Made by a program: the position numbers and the translations under genes. The notes under the pieces were generated by a model. The model was not told the DNA's origin and searched no databases. It saw only the letters and a list, made by a program, of their open reading frames with translations. From Symbiodinium natans (lineage: Eukaryota > Sar > Dinophyceae > Suessiales > Symbiodiniaceae): a stretch of 64,000 bases of DNA. Numbering within the stretch: the first letter of the stretch is position 1; every line of letters begins with the position of its first letter. Below are positions 1-8,546 of this stretch, in pieces. Where the stretch lies: NCBI GenBank assembly GCA_905221605.1, contig CAJNDS010002490.1, positions 1-64,000 on the forward strand, read 5' to 3'.

Positions 1-1
1 A

Positions 2-262
2 CCAATGTTTCATCAACATTCATTATCAATTGATTTTAAACAATATCGCGATAGACAATTTGTCTTTGCTTTCTCCTTTGAAAAAGTGCCGGATAGTAGT
101 TATACAGGAATTAATACACGTGCTGGGCAACAAATGTTATTAAAAGTTAAACCCGCAAACGCTTCAATAACTAATACGAATATGCCAGATAGTGTTTATT
201 TAACGTTACTCTCGGAACAAATATTAGAGATTAAGGATTTAGGGCTCAAGGTGTTCGATTAA
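2..262 (+). CDS. C-terminal part of a double jelly-roll major capsid protein (left-truncated)
   Basis: The frame is open from base 2, so the first Met at base 5 is internal and the gene starts left of the window. About 86 residues remain. Motifs typical of the C-terminus of polinton-like virus and virophage capsid proteins are visible: FAFSFEKVPDSSYTGINTRA, then an MPDSVYLTLLS strand and the closing LEIKDLGLKVFD. Its role would be the pseudo-hexameric capsomer of the virion. It is followed at once by a perfect hairpin and the fibre gene, a usual structural-module order. The assignment rests on remembered family pattern, not a search; another jelly-roll protein such as a penton is possible. 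Confidence 0.6.
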   Translation, partial: PMFHQHSLSIDFKQYRDRQFVFAFSFEKVPDSSYTGINTRAGQQMLLKVKPANASITNTNMPDSVYLTLLSEQILEIKDLGLKVFD

Positions 263-271
263 ACAATGAAA

Positions 272-310
272 TAATATTAATAAAATAATTTATCTATTTT
301 ATTAATATTA
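272..310. terminator. perfect AT hairpin between capsid and fibre genes
   Basis: A 16-bp perfect inverted repeat (272-287 and 295-310, arm TAATATTAATAAAATA) surrounds a 7-nt loop. It starts 10 nt after the capsid stop and ends 4 nt before the fibre ATG at 315. Its position suggests a transcript-end/polyadenylation hairpin like those in giant viruses, perhaps overlapping the next promoter. The function is inferred from position only. Confidence 0.55.
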
Positions 311-314
311 ACTA

Positions 315-1994
315 ATGCCATTAACATTAAACAACACAAATACATTAACAGCAGATAATATTGTAGTCAGTGGAACTAATTTAAGCGACCTATACGCGAC
401 AAAAACAGAATTAGGAGACATCAACACCGCGAATTCTTCAAACATACAAGCAAACACCGACTCTATAGATGTTCTGAATACAAAGCAACTACAAAACTTT
501 CATAATATCAGTTCTTTAACGCACTTATTAGATACGGAGTATCAAACAAACACCACCTTAACGAGCACATTTTACAATAAAACAGAAATAGACTCAACCT
601 TTACGAATTATTACACACAAACTCAAATAGACACAAATTTATCAACAAATTACCAGACCAACACCCAATTAGGAACAAATTATTATAATAAAACCGAAGT
701 AGATGGATTAATAGCAGGAGCGGGAGGAGGCGACACATACACAACAACGGAAATAGATAATTTACTCGCTTTAAGAGTTCCAGTAAGTGATTTTGCCAAT
801 CGATTTAGTGTCAATCCTATTATTGATTGTTCCGCCCCTACGATTATTCATAGTGGATTAACATTAAATAATTCAACAATAAATATTTCCCCAGTGGAAG
901 GAGTATTATTTAGCAATCAGACAGGAGGAGGTGATAAAGTATTAGCGGAGTTTAAGAACGCAACGAGTTATATAACTTTACAAGGTGATAAAGTATTTTG
1001 TAATAACACATCAGACGATGCAATTAAACAACTTGATTTAACTAATAATAATGCAGGGTATAAAATGAGTGGTAAGATAGAAGCACCAACGGGTGGGTTA
1101 GTAGTAGAAAATACAGCAGATGCTAATTTATCTTTTACAGTTAGAAACACCGACAATTATATTACATTTAATAACGATAACATTGATTGTTGTAATTCTG
1201 TAGGTGATACAGGTAGGATTTTAAATTTAAATAATAATGCTAATGAATATGTTAAAACACATTCAATATTAGTAGATACAGGAGTAGAAACATTAACAAG
1301 CGGTTATAATTTGGATGTTGTTGATAATGCTATTGTTAGACAAAATTTAAAAGTGGATGGTAATTTAGACTTATCAAATGATTTAAATTTTTACGGTGAA
1401 AACTTTAATATTTCTAATAATTCAGGACTTACATTTTATAAAGATACAACAGATGCGTCGAATGTACTGTGCGTGAAAAACGCACAAGGGTATTTGAAAT
1501 TTATTTCGTTCGGTATTAATGCTTACAATACAAGCAACGACAGGTCATCATTGCTTTTATTAAATACTGCTAATGGTAATGGTGTTTATTGTTTAAGTTT
1601 AGGTATTGGAGTTATTCAAGGTTCAAATAAATTAAATGTATCGGGTGGCAATAGTAATTTTGGCGGAACAGCCTCGTTTCAAAGCACATCAACATTTAAT
1701 GGAGATATGTATGTTAATAATTCAGGCAGAATTTTTCAAAGAGCGGACGTTAATAATTCGTTAAACGTAATATCAACGGAAGAAATTAATTTTTCGTTGC
1801 AATCAAATAGAACAACCGACCCTACAACGGGAACAATAGCACTTCAATTAAACGACACTAACGGAATTACAATTAATAGAGCAGTTACAAATAACTTAAC
1901 TTTAATAGTATTGGTAATATCGTTGGTGAATCGGATGTTATTAGTTGGGGTCGTTTTATGTTTCAGAACAGTAGTGAGTTTAAAGAAATATTAG
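315..1994 (+). pseudogene. fibre protein, N-terminal portion (frameshifted)
   Basis: This 559-codon frame is rich in Asn, Thr and Ser and has coiled-coil-like fibre repeats around residues 85-135 (QTNTQLGTNYYNKTEVDGLI), as in trimeric phage and viral tail fibres. A long beta-rich repetitive stretch follows. The last ~30 residues (after NRAVTNNL, from about base 1899) are out of frame. The natural continuation (NSIGNIVGESDVISWGRF) lies in the +2 frame from about 1901 and runs into the next entry. A single-base change around 1893-1905 therefore splits one gene. The intact product would be a host-recognition or surface fibre whose C-terminal chaperone assembles the trimer. Confidence 0.7.
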
Positions 1995-2635
1995 ACACTC
2001 AATACAAACTGATTATGAGAAACGGCGATGCATTAGGAGAAATTAAAATGATAGTTGGTTTAGAAGCATCAACGCCCGAAATATCTGTAACGGATGGACA
2101 AGTTACATTAGTCGGACAACTGGAAATTACAAATACTGATGTGTCAGGACAACAAAGAGTATTAATTAATAATCCAGATGACGATGGATTTATTAGATTA
2201 AGTAATAATAATTTATCAAGATTAGACGCAACAAATACAGGTGTTGATGTTTATGGCGACCTTTCATATACGGGGTCATTAATTCCTTCATCCGATAAAA
2301 GATTAAAGAAAGACATAAAAGAACTAAATAGCAAAAAAGCAGTAGAATTAGTAAAATATATTAAGCCTAAAACATATCATTTCATTGATGACAGACTACA
2401 GGGTAAATCGTGTGTAGGATTTATTGCTAACGATTTCATGGAAACGAAGAAGATGCCAGATGAATGGCAGAATGTAGTCAAAGAGGGAACGGATGGATAT
2501 TTAAAATTCGATTATACAACAACTACACCAATTTTATGGAGTGCTTTACAAGCCACAATAAATGAAGTGGAAAAGTTGAAGAAGGAAATAAATAAATTGA
2601 AGGGGAAAGGGAAAGGAAAAAGCGATAGTGATTAA
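1958..2635 (+). pseudogene. fibre protein, C-terminal portion with S74 intramolecular chaperone domain
   Basis: The coding frame actually begins near 1901, before the Met at 1958. The C-terminal ~120 residues are a peptidase S74 / intramolecular chaperone auto-processing domain. SSDKRLKKDIKELN carries the catalytic Ser-Asp plus Lys pattern of the family, VGFIANDF and LKFDYTTTTPILWSALQ follow, and a terminal coiled coil (INEVEKLKKEINKLK) closes it. In this family the domain trimerises the fibre and then cuts itself off at the Ser. The start overlaps the upstream frame by 37 bp because of the frameshift. The lysine-rich tail ends in the convergent hairpin. Confidence 0.8.
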
Positions 2636-2667
2636 TAATATTATTGATTGAGATAATATTATTAATC
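2630..2667. terminator. bidirectional hairpin between convergent fibre and GIY-YIG genes
   Basis: A perfect 15-bp stem (2630-2644 and 2653-2667, arm GATTAATAATATTAT) has an 8-nt loop. The fibre stop (2633-2635) lies in the left arm and the stop of the opposing endonuclease gene (2662-2664) in the right arm. Both convergent genes therefore end inside the same hairpin, as expected for a shared 3'-end signal. Confidence 0.6.
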
Positions 2668-3057
2668 TTGTTTTAAAGTGCGTTGGTAAGTTTGGTGTGT
2701 ATTGCTTCTTTCGTGCCTTCTTATGTCAGAACTCCTTATTATCGAACCACAAGAACAGCGAGTTTTTGCTTTATATTTGTTTAACAAGTCTTCTTTGTTT
2801 TCTTTATAATACTCCCTACTCTTATTGACTAACTCAGCTTGATGCTCAGCACGGTATTTTTGGTTTAGTTCCTTAATCTTTTCGGTGTTTTCCCTTCTAT
2901 ACTGTTTGGTTTTTTCAGTACAATAACCTTTATTATCAGAATACCAGCCCTGTTTCGTTCGTCCAGCAACATTTTTATTTATACAATCCAAAGATTGTAT
3001 GTATTGTCCTTCCCGCTTTAATAACTCTTCTTTAGTTTTCACAACTGAATTTCTCAA
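2662..3057 (-). pseudogene. GIY-YIG endonuclease, C-terminal part (frameshifted)
   Basis: 131 codons, opening at a TTG rather than an ATG. KEELLKREGQYIQSLDCINK is the usual segment downstream of the GIY-YIG core (Glu metal ligand in REG.YI) and is followed by NVAGRTKQ. A charged, repetitive helix (residues ~45-100) leads to a small Cys/His finger (CSCGSIIRSSDIRRHERSNTH). The first ~10 codons are out of frame; the true N-terminus is the next entry. The join lies in an A-run near 3030-3036, where one base has been lost. Confidence 0.7.
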
Positions 3058-3262
3058 TTAATTCAATTTTGCAGTTCTCAATACCATACATATCAAACAA
3101 GTTAAAAGAACAAACCTTGCCTGTCATACCTTCCCGTTTCTTATACTGACTTCTATGTCTCGCCATTCGCATACTTAAACTTTCAGTTGTGCTACCAATA
3201 TAGCATTTATTATACCCAACATCAACTATTTTATAAATTTTGCCGTTATGATATTTGTTCAT
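3032..3262 (-). pseudogene. GIY-YIG endonuclease, N-terminal catalytic part
   Basis: KIYKIVDVGYNKCYIGSTTE is the GIY-YIG core (here IYKI...YIGS), followed by the Arg helix LSMRMARHRSQYKK and the beta strand CKIELIEKFSCEN where the frame stops. Stand-alone GIY-YIG nucleases with a Cys/His tail are common in polinton-like viruses, virophages and giant viruses, where they act as homing or repair endonucleases. The ORF ends 26 bp inside the C-terminal ORF in another frame, so the gene is split by one indel. The two halves together give a normal family length of ~200 residues. Confidence 0.75.
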
Positions 3263-3304
3263 ATCCCTATATATCTTAATATATCTTCTCTCTAAATGTC
3301 TTCG

Positions 3305-4099
3305 TCAATCAATAATTAATTTAGCATCAAATCTTTTATAAAACATGTCATTGACATCGGCTTTCATTAAGTTAATGAACAAAAAACTATATGGTTCTTC
3401 TGTTGCTAAATTATACACTTCCAATAGTAATTTCTTTGCTTCTGCAAGATTTTTAGTATCTGCTACAGATGATTTTTTAATTAATACGGCGCTTAATTCT
3501 TCAACCATTGTTTCTATTTCTTTGTAATTCCTTAATCTAAAGAAGAACAACTGACGACTATTGACACGAATGATTGGAGACAACGCGTTAAATTTTTGCG
3601 TTGCTGTTATAATGCAAATCGCTTTATGTCTTCCTCTCACATATAATTGATTTAATAAAGGCGAATTTCTTGAAAACTCCTTCGAGTCGGCGAAGTCATC
3701 CACAATTATTAATATTGAATGCAATTGCTTGTGTCCGTTCTTCTTTTGATACTCAGTTATTTTATGTTGTCTGTTTATAACTTCTTCTAATTCAGAGGGG
3801 TTATATTCATCGAAGAATACTTTTTCTTTTTCTGTATCCACCTTCAATTCGTTTTGTATATACCTTTTAACAGGAGTCCAGTTAGGGTCAATTGAAACAG
3901 AGGGCGACCATACGTATATTCTCGCGAAGACGTCCTTATAAATGTCTAATATCATCGACTGTAGTAAAATACCTTTACCGCTTCCAGAAGGGCCAGTTAT
4001 TATTTGACTGAAAGGTAATCTCGGGGCTACTTCATATTTAGATTGTTTGAACTCGTATTCTTTCACATTGACAGGTTTAACTATTGGAATGTTTGACAT
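3305..4099 (-). CDS. A32-like FtsK/HerA-type genome-packaging ATPase
   Basis: 264 residues and apparently intact. Walker A is IITGPSGSGKG (residues ~34-44) and Walker B is ILIIVDDFAD (~128-137). The sensor region ITATQKF and the RLRNYKEIETMVEEL tract follow, as in packaging ATPases of polinton-like viruses, virophages and nucleocytoplasmic viruses. It would pump the genome into the capsid. Length is normal for the family. The gene is divergent from the small ORF at 4139, with only 39 bp between the start codons, so the two probably share a promoter region. Confidence 0.88.
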   Translation of the reverse strand: MSNIPIVKPVNVKEYEFKQSKYEVAPRLPFSQIITGPSGSGKGILLQSMILDIYKDVFARIYVWSPSVSIDPNWTPVKRYIQNELKVDTEKEKVFFDEYNPSELEEVINRQHKITEYQKKNGHKQLHSILIIVDDFADSKEFSRNSPLLNQLYVRGRHKAICIITATQKFNALSPIIRVNSRQLFFFRLRNYKEIETMVEELSAVLIKKSSVADTKNLAEAKKLLLEVYNLATEEPYSFLFINLMKADVNDMFYKRFDAKLIID

Positions 4100-4138
4100 T
4101 ATTATTAATACATAGAAAACTATATCGTTATTTAATAT
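4100..4138. promoter_or_regulatory. divergent promoter spacer, ATPase / small ORF
   Basis: A 39-bp, almost pure A/T spacer separates two start codons facing away from each other (ATPase minus, 51-aa ORF plus). Any promoters for both must lie here or in the coding ends. TATA-like runs (atatcgttatttaatat) are present but no defined motif is evident. Confidence 0.35.
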
Positions 4139-4294
4139 ATGTATAACTACAAAAATTATATAGATGTAATAGACGAGTTAGAGAAATTAGACGAAGTAAT
4201 AAAAACACCAAGATACAGAACGTGTTGTCGTAGTTTGTTAGAGTTCTTGAAAGCCGTTTGTTATTATCTTAAAAATATGAAAAAATCTAAATAA
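4139..4294 (+). CDS. small hypothetical protein, 51 aa
   Basis: ATG at 4139 and TAA at 4292-4294. The N-terminal half is acidic and helical (YIDVIDELEKLDEVIK); the second half contains CC and a Leu/Tyr-rich helix (LLEFLKAVCYYLKNMKK) ending in lysines. No family is recognised. It lies in the short AT spacer style of the element and ends 5 bp before the next ATG, so it is likely co-transcribed with the next gene. Confidence 0.5.
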   Translation: MYNYKNYIDVIDELEKLDEVIKTPRYRTCCRSLLEFLKAVCYYLKNMKKSK

Positions 4295-4299
4295 TATTA

Positions 4300-4644
4300 A
4301 TGGAAGAGAACAGCGGAGGGTTTCACATTGATAAAAGTAGTGTTGATTGTAACTTTTGTAGATGTGGTAAAAAGGCATTGTATAAACAAACTAAAACAAC
4401 AACAGATAAACAGGGTAACGTCGTAGTTAATCAGGTAGAGAATAGGAGTAGTTGGAAAATGGGCAGAGGAACGACACCCGACGGAAACGCTATTTTTAAA
4501 ACTAATATGAAAGATAATGAAGATGTTGATACTGTAGATACAGGGTTCGGTTCGCGAAAACCAACGCCCGAAGAAAGAATACAAGTGTTAGAAAAAGAAG
4601 TAGAGGAGCTAAAGAAGAACTTGAAATTAAATAGTATGGATTAA
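4300..4644 (+). CDS. hypothetical protein with Cys cluster and C-terminal coiled coil
   Basis: 114 residues. A CNFCRCGKK cluster near residue 17 could bind zinc. The middle is polar and low in hydrophobics. The last ~25 residues (EERIQVLEKEVEELKKNLKL) form a clear heptad coiled coil. It starts 5 bp after the preceding stop. No function is assigned; a small virion or regulatory protein is possible. Confidence 0.55.
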   Translation: MEENSGGFHIDKSSVDCNFCRCGKKALYKQTKTTTDKQGNVVVNQVENRSSWKMGRGTTPDGNAIFKTNMKDNEDVDTVDTGFGSRKPTPEERIQVLEKEVEELKKNLKLNSMD

Positions 4645-4888
4645 TATTAAAGACATATTTATATTAGATTATGACACAAGAAAACGCGTTTTCGGTATTA
4701 TGTTTAAAGAAATGTTGTTCTTTAAACATGACAGTTGCCCCCAAACAGTGACCCCTTTGTTTCACATTGAACGGACACACGAAAGGGAAGTAGTGCGACA
4801 CGTTCAATAGCATCTCATAAGCAGTTGCTTAATTAGTTTTTCTTCTCCCCTATACATATAATAATAATAAATTGTTATTATTATTAAT
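4645..4888. other. intergenic spacer of the viral element
   Basis: The longest non-coding stretch inside the viral part. It contains only a 26-codon ORF from 4672 (not convincing), then about 60 bp of higher GC, and ends with a weak inverted repeat, AATAATAATA against TATTATTATT (4863-4887), just before the ATG at 4889. A promoter or transcript end is likely here. Confidence 0.3.
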
Positions 4889-5122
4889 ATGGCTAATATA
4901 GTAGAATTTAAATTAACAAATGAACCAAACGAAGGTTATAATCAAGACATCGGATTTTGTAAATATTGTCGTTGTTATGTTCCTAAATCGTATTTTATTG
5001 GTTGTTACGGCAAAATGTGTAAAACGTGCGTTAAATGTCGGGAAAAACATTTAACATATATTTTATATGGGAAAACTTCTAAACATTTACCAGAACAAAA
5101 TGAGTATTCTAAAAGTAGCTGA
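4889..5122 (+). CDS. zinc-ribbon-like Cys-rich protein, 77 aa
   Basis: Two CxxC knuckles, CKYC (with RCYVPKSYF after it) and CKTC/CVKC, are spaced as in short zinc-binding proteins that recur in polinton-like and giant viruses. The 3' end overlaps the next gene (ATG at 5100) by 23 bp in another frame, as in compact viral genomes. Zinc-binding is inferred from the Cys spacing only. Confidence 0.6.
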   Translation: MANIVEFKLTNEPNEGYNQDIGFCKYCRCYVPKSYFIGCYGKMCKTCVKCREKHLTYILYGKTSKHLPEQNEYSKSS

Positions 5123-5369
5123 AAAATGCGATTATTATGTTACGGGTATTGATTTAGATTGTTGGACGAGTTTAGGATGGGAACAAAGATTATTAAAATA
5201 TGAACCCGAAACATTTAAATTTATTTGGGCACAGGTTGATTTAAGAAAACCAGAGAATGAAACGCAGATTAAGAAAATAATTGAAAACTTGAAACCGAAG
5301 GGGTGGTGTATTCAGCATATAAAAGAACCTTTGAGCGAAAAAGATATTGAGGAAATTATCAGGATTTAA
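5100..5369 (+). CDS. hypothetical protein, 89 aa
   Basis: I prefer the ATG at 5100 (MSILKVAEKCDYY) to the upstream in-frame Met at 5067, which would read wholly inside the previous gene. It encodes a mixed alpha/beta protein with WTSLGWEQRLLKYEPE and a C-terminal helix LSEKDIEEIIRI. No known family is recognised. It is followed after 24 bp by the next gene on the same strand. Confidence 0.5.
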   Translation: MSILKVAEKCDYYVTGIDLDCWTSLGWEQRLLKYEPETFKFIWAQVDLRKPENETQIKKIIENLKPKGWCIQHIKEPLSEKDIEEIIRI

Positions 5370-5393
5370 AGGGTAGAACACGTAATAACGTAT

Positions 5394-5732
5394 ATGACCG
5401 AGGGTAAGGTGAGCACGGATGAGATTTATAACACTATTGTAGAAAATCACAATATGACTCAATTGAAGATTAACGAGATTTTAGGACTTGTTAAACAGTT
5501 GGTTAAGGATAAGGATAAGAAACCAATCACTTATGAAAAGAGCACGTCATCAACACCAGTTGATAAAGGCGATAAAAGCGATTGGAGTAAGAAAAGGAAA
5601 ACTTACATGGAAAGACTGAATAAGGGCGAAATCAAAGTCCCAAAACCAGAAACGTTAACATATTATGATATTGAATTTAACAAGGAAGAAGAAAAGTATC
5701 ATTTTAAAGCACCCGCTAAAAGCGAGGAATGA
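5394..5732 (+). CDS. hypothetical lysine-rich protein, 112 aa
   Basis: The N-terminal helix (residues 1-45) has coiled-coil character. A basic, Ser/Thr-rich disordered middle follows (KSTSSTPVDKGDKSDWSKKR), then a short C-terminal segment YYDIEFNKEEEKYHF. This resembles the small basic DNA- or scaffold-associated proteins of such elements, but no homolog is recognised. It ends just before a hairpin terminator shared with the convergent gene at 5769. Confidence 0.5.
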   Translation: MTEGKVSTDEIYNTIVENHNMTQLKINEILGLVKQLVKDKDKKPITYEKSTSSTPVDKGDKSDWSKKRKTYMERLNKGEIKVPKPETLTYYDIEFNKEEEKYHFKAPAKSEE

Positions 5733-5739
5733 GATGCGA

Positions 5740-5763
5740 TTTAATATTATTTGTAATATTAAA
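5740..5763. terminator. short AT hairpin between convergent genes
   Basis: A perfect 10-bp stem (TTTAATATTA, 5740-5749, with its complement at 5754-5763) lies between the stop at 5732 and the opposing stop at 5769. It matches the style of the other gene-end hairpins in the viral part. Confidence 0.45.
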
Positions 5764-5768
5764 ACTCA

Positions 5769-6167
5769 TCAGGGATAAATATGATATGAAAAGTTATTTA
5801 ATTTGTAAATGGCTATTGTTTCTTCAAGATTGTCAAGTGCGGTTTTGAATACAAACCAATTATTTTTATCTTCGTTTTCGATAGGTATGTATGTCCTTAA
5901 ATACCATTCGGTATAATGCGAAACTCCGTTCAATATATCTTTTATTACCTTGCCCCGTATATCTTTGCAAACTTCATCATTTACAACATATGTAAATATT
6001 ACTTTACACGAGTGGTCTCTATACAGTTCAGGGTTATCAATTGTAAATATACATTCACCTAATGAGAATTTAGGATGAACGTGTATAGGTTTAGGATTTT
6101 TTATTTTAGCAGAAGGAGTTATTAAAGGTTCTGTGTTTGTTTGGTGGGTTGATGTTGAACTTCCCAT
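5769..6167 (-). CDS. hypothetical protein with N-myristoylation-type N-terminus
   Basis: 132 residues from the ATG at 6167. The open frame extends upstream, but the start MGSSTSTHQ fits a classical myristoylation site (Gly2, Ser5/6), which decides the start. After a polar linker, the domain from ~residue 35 (HPKFSLGECIFTIDNPELYR) is alpha/beta. Membrane or virion-membrane attachment is inferred from the acylation signal. The family is unknown. It is divergent from the Cys-rich gene at 6257, leaving an 89-bp shared promoter region. Confidence 0.55.
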   Translation of the reverse strand: MGSSTSTHQTNTEPLITPSAKIKNPKPIHVHPKFSLGECIFTIDNPELYRDHSCKVIFTYVVNDEVCKDIRGKVIKDILNGVSHYTEWYLRTYIPIENEDKNNWFVFKTALDNLEETIAIYKLNNFSYHIYP

Positions 6168-6256
6168 GATTAACGGTTTAATATAACATACCTTTAAACG
6201 TGTATTTATCTTTACCCAAAACGTCTTAAAGAATAGAGGGCAATAGTATGTAGGGT

Positions 6257-6853
6257 ATGAACACAAACACAAAGTTATGCGCGAGATGTGATAAGAAAAG
6301 AGAGCTTACTGATTTTGATAAAGGTAAAGCTACGTGTAAAGCGTGTCTTTTGGTGAAACAAGAATACCGACAAATTGAAATAGATTGTCCAATATGTAAT
6401 TGTAAGGTCAAAAGAAACGCTTTAACACAACACCTAAAAACACAGAAGCACATAAACAACCAAAAAGGAAAAGAGACATGGGATTTAAACACATTGAAAA
6501 CGAAAAAAGATGATGATAATACTGAAAAATGTCCGCAATGTAAAAAGCGAGAACCACTTGAGGGATTATCCCTATGTGAAACATGTCAAGGATACAAAGA
6601 CAAATACAATAAGAAACAACGAGAAAAACGAGCCAACAACGGAAATATATATTGTGAAGCATGCGAACAAAAAGTAAAACCTGAAAACTGGGAAATACAT
6701 TTTACATGGGGACGACACAAAGGCGGATTGAGAAGACAAATCATGAATACATATGTAAAAGGACTAAAGGAAGCAACAACACAAGAAGAAAAAGACAAAA
6801 TCATAGACGAGAAAAACCGCAAATTACAAGAATGGGAAGACAAATATAATTAA
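6257..6853 (+). CDS. multi-zinc-finger protein, 198 aa
   Basis: Four Cys-based modules are visible: CARC...CKAC (residues 8-30), CPICNCK with a QHLKTQKH C2H2-like finger (44-66), CPQC...CETC (~93-112) and CEAC followed by HFTWGRHKGG (~135-160). The C-terminus is a charged helix. Proteins of this build are common in algal giant viruses and polinton-like elements and are probably nucleic-acid binding. It is the last gene of the viral part before the G-rich boundary. No frame damage is seen. Confidence 0.65.
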   Translation: MNTNTKLCARCDKKRELTDFDKGKATCKACLLVKQEYRQIEIDCPICNCKVKRNALTQHLKTQKHINNQKGKETWDLNTLKTKKDDDNTEKCPQCKKREPLEGLSLCETCQGYKDKYNKKQREKRANNGNIYCEACEQKVKPENWEIHFTWGRHKGGLRRQIMNTYVKGLKEATTQEEKDKIIDEKNRKLQEWEDKYN

Positions 6854-7300
6854 TAAAATGTAGTTTAATATTATAATAATATACTATTAAATTTCATTAA
6901 AGGGAGCTTGCCCCACATAAGGCTTATTGTTATTCTTGGGTTTTGGGCTTATGGTTAAGCATATTAAAGGGATTAGGTTTTGGGTTTTTTCGGGTGATTT
7001 TGGGCTAAGGAATAACGGGGATTTATGGGGGAAGGTGTTTTTTAGATTTTGGGTTGAGGAATAACGGGGATTTATGGGGGAAGGTGTTTTTTCGGGGTTT
7101 TGGGCTTGGGATTTTGGGAATAGGATTTCGGGAATATGGTTTTGCGGGGATTTGGGCTTGAGATTTTGGGCTAAGGATTTCGGGAATATGATTTCGGGAT
7201 TTTTTGGTTGATATTTGTCGGTCTGGTGTGCCGCCGAATGGTTCAATAGAGGGCGGGGCGAGGTGTCGTGTAAGTCCCCCCCCCCCCCCAACCCAAAGAG
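6854..7300. other. boundary between viral element and nuclear telomere-repeat DNA
   Basis: After ~40 bp of A/T-rich spacer the composition changes at about 6,900 to G-rich, T-rich runs with GGGATTT and GGGAATA words. A ~66-bp unit (6,996-7,105, containing GAATAACGGGGATTTATGGG twice) is tandemly duplicated. A C13 tract ends the zone at 7,277-7,290. The ORF on the minus strand here is low-complexity Pro/Asn/Lys and not credible. This may be the terminal or subterminal repeat of the element, or degraded host repeat; no clear TIR or target duplication can be shown with the left end missing. Confidence 0.5.
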
Positions 7301-7429
7301 CAAAAACAGAAAGAGCAGGGTCCTACCTACAAGAACTGGGCTTTAACATAAACCCTAAATCCCAAACCGCCATGCCCGCGGCACCCTTGGTCCGCCAATT
7401 CCTCTGTTTAGGAATTCTGGGTTGTGGAT

Positions 7430-7551
7430 TTGGGGGTTAAGGTTTGGGGTTTCGGGTGTAGGGGCTTCGGGTTTGTGTTTTAGGGTTTATAAGGTTTGGG
7501 GTTTAGGGTGTATATAGGCTATATAGGGGCTAGGGGGGGTTTAGGGCGAAA
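7430..7551. repeat. degenerate TTTAGGG-type repeat
   Basis: Irregular copies of GGTTTGGGGTTTCGGG, TTTAGGG and GGCTATATAGGG; no clean tandem array. Confidence 0.6.
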
Positions 7552-7787
7552 TGCGTTCCCCCCGGACCATTGCTCCACTCCGTTTCAGTCAGACTCTGGG
7601 TGCTTTTGCGGTCCCTGATCCACGATTTCTTCCAGCTACACAAAAAACCCGAAGTAATACACCCCTGAATAGACGAAACAAGAAGCCTTGACTAAGCACC
7701 ACCCTATCATTTGAGGGCTGTGGGGCCTCCATCATGCGCCGGAAACGGAAGTAGTCAGGATGTCCTCGCGCTGCATTTCGTAGGAAG
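7552..7787 (-). CDS. two putative host exons (7705-7787 and 7552-7638)
   Basis: The upper exon reads FLRNAARGHPDYFRFRRMM. After a short spacer the lower one reads SWKKSWIRDRKSTQSL and TETEWSNG, with an AG acceptor directly before it. Both have protein-like composition on the same strand as all other host exons. They could be the 3' exons of the GT47 gene upstream (towards higher coordinates), but no diagnostic motif confirms this. Function unknown. Confidence 0.35.
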
Positions 7788-7799
7788 GGATCTGGAGAA

Positions 7800-8330
7800 G
7801 GGGCCTTGATATGGGTCTGTTATATAACCCTTATACACACACTACAGAATAAGGGCTCATACTTCGGATCCCTATAACAAGGATAAGGGACCATACTAGC
7901 GGCCCATAGTTCCAACCTTCGATTTCGGGAGCAGTTTGTAGACTTTAGGCCTTTCGGCCTTGAGGAGTCAAGATCCCAGAGCCCGAAACCCTAAACCTCA
8001 AAACCCCTGGTGCTTAGTAAGGGAGGAGGGAATCAGGGCCCTATATATATATATATATATACACATACTCTTTAAGAAATTGTGTAGGGTACCTCATTCC
8101 CTCATTCCCGATTAAGCCCGAGGCACAAACACTCATAGAGCCTGAAGTCTGACCCCTCAGGCCCCCAGCCCATTCTTAGGAAGGCAACATAGACTGTTTA
8201 GGGTTTAGGGTTTAGGGTGACAGCCTGACGAGAGGATGGCTGTGGCGGTTTCTAAACCCTAAACCCCGAACCTGAACCCTAAACCCTAAGCCCGAAACTC
8301 TAAACCACCCGGAGGGATACTGGGAGAGAC
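7800..8330. other. non-coding, short inverted repeats and telomere-like words
   Basis: Holds an imperfect inverted repeat around ATAAGGG / CCCTTAT (7,828-7,895), a (TA)n run at 8,041-8,060, two short TTTAGGG/CCCTAAA clusters (8,197-8,217 and 8,254-8,305) and nothing I can read as coding. Confidence 0.4.
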
Positions 8331-8546
8331 TCTTGGAAGGGTCTAGGGTTTAGGCTTTGGTGTTTCGGCGTTTTTGGGGTCTAGGGCACCCCGGAATCCT
8401 ACGACTAACCCTAAACCCCAAACTCTAAACCCTAAACCCTATAACGCCCCTAGACCTCTTGTTGCGTCCCGTAACAAGGTCCCCTCTTCACGTCCCTTAA
8501 ATCACGGGCCCAGGCCTGGCAACACCAAGTCCTCCAGCTCAGGCGG

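Noticed and set aside
1893-1994. Programmed ribosomal frameshift in the fibre gene
   Set aside because: No convincing slippery heptamer plus structure at the switch, and a second gene nearby has a similar break; decay or sequence error is simpler.
6887-7303. 138-codon minus ORF rich in Pro, Asn, Lys, Ser
   Set aside because: Follows GGGATTT-type low-complexity DNA; no domain and poor codon composition.
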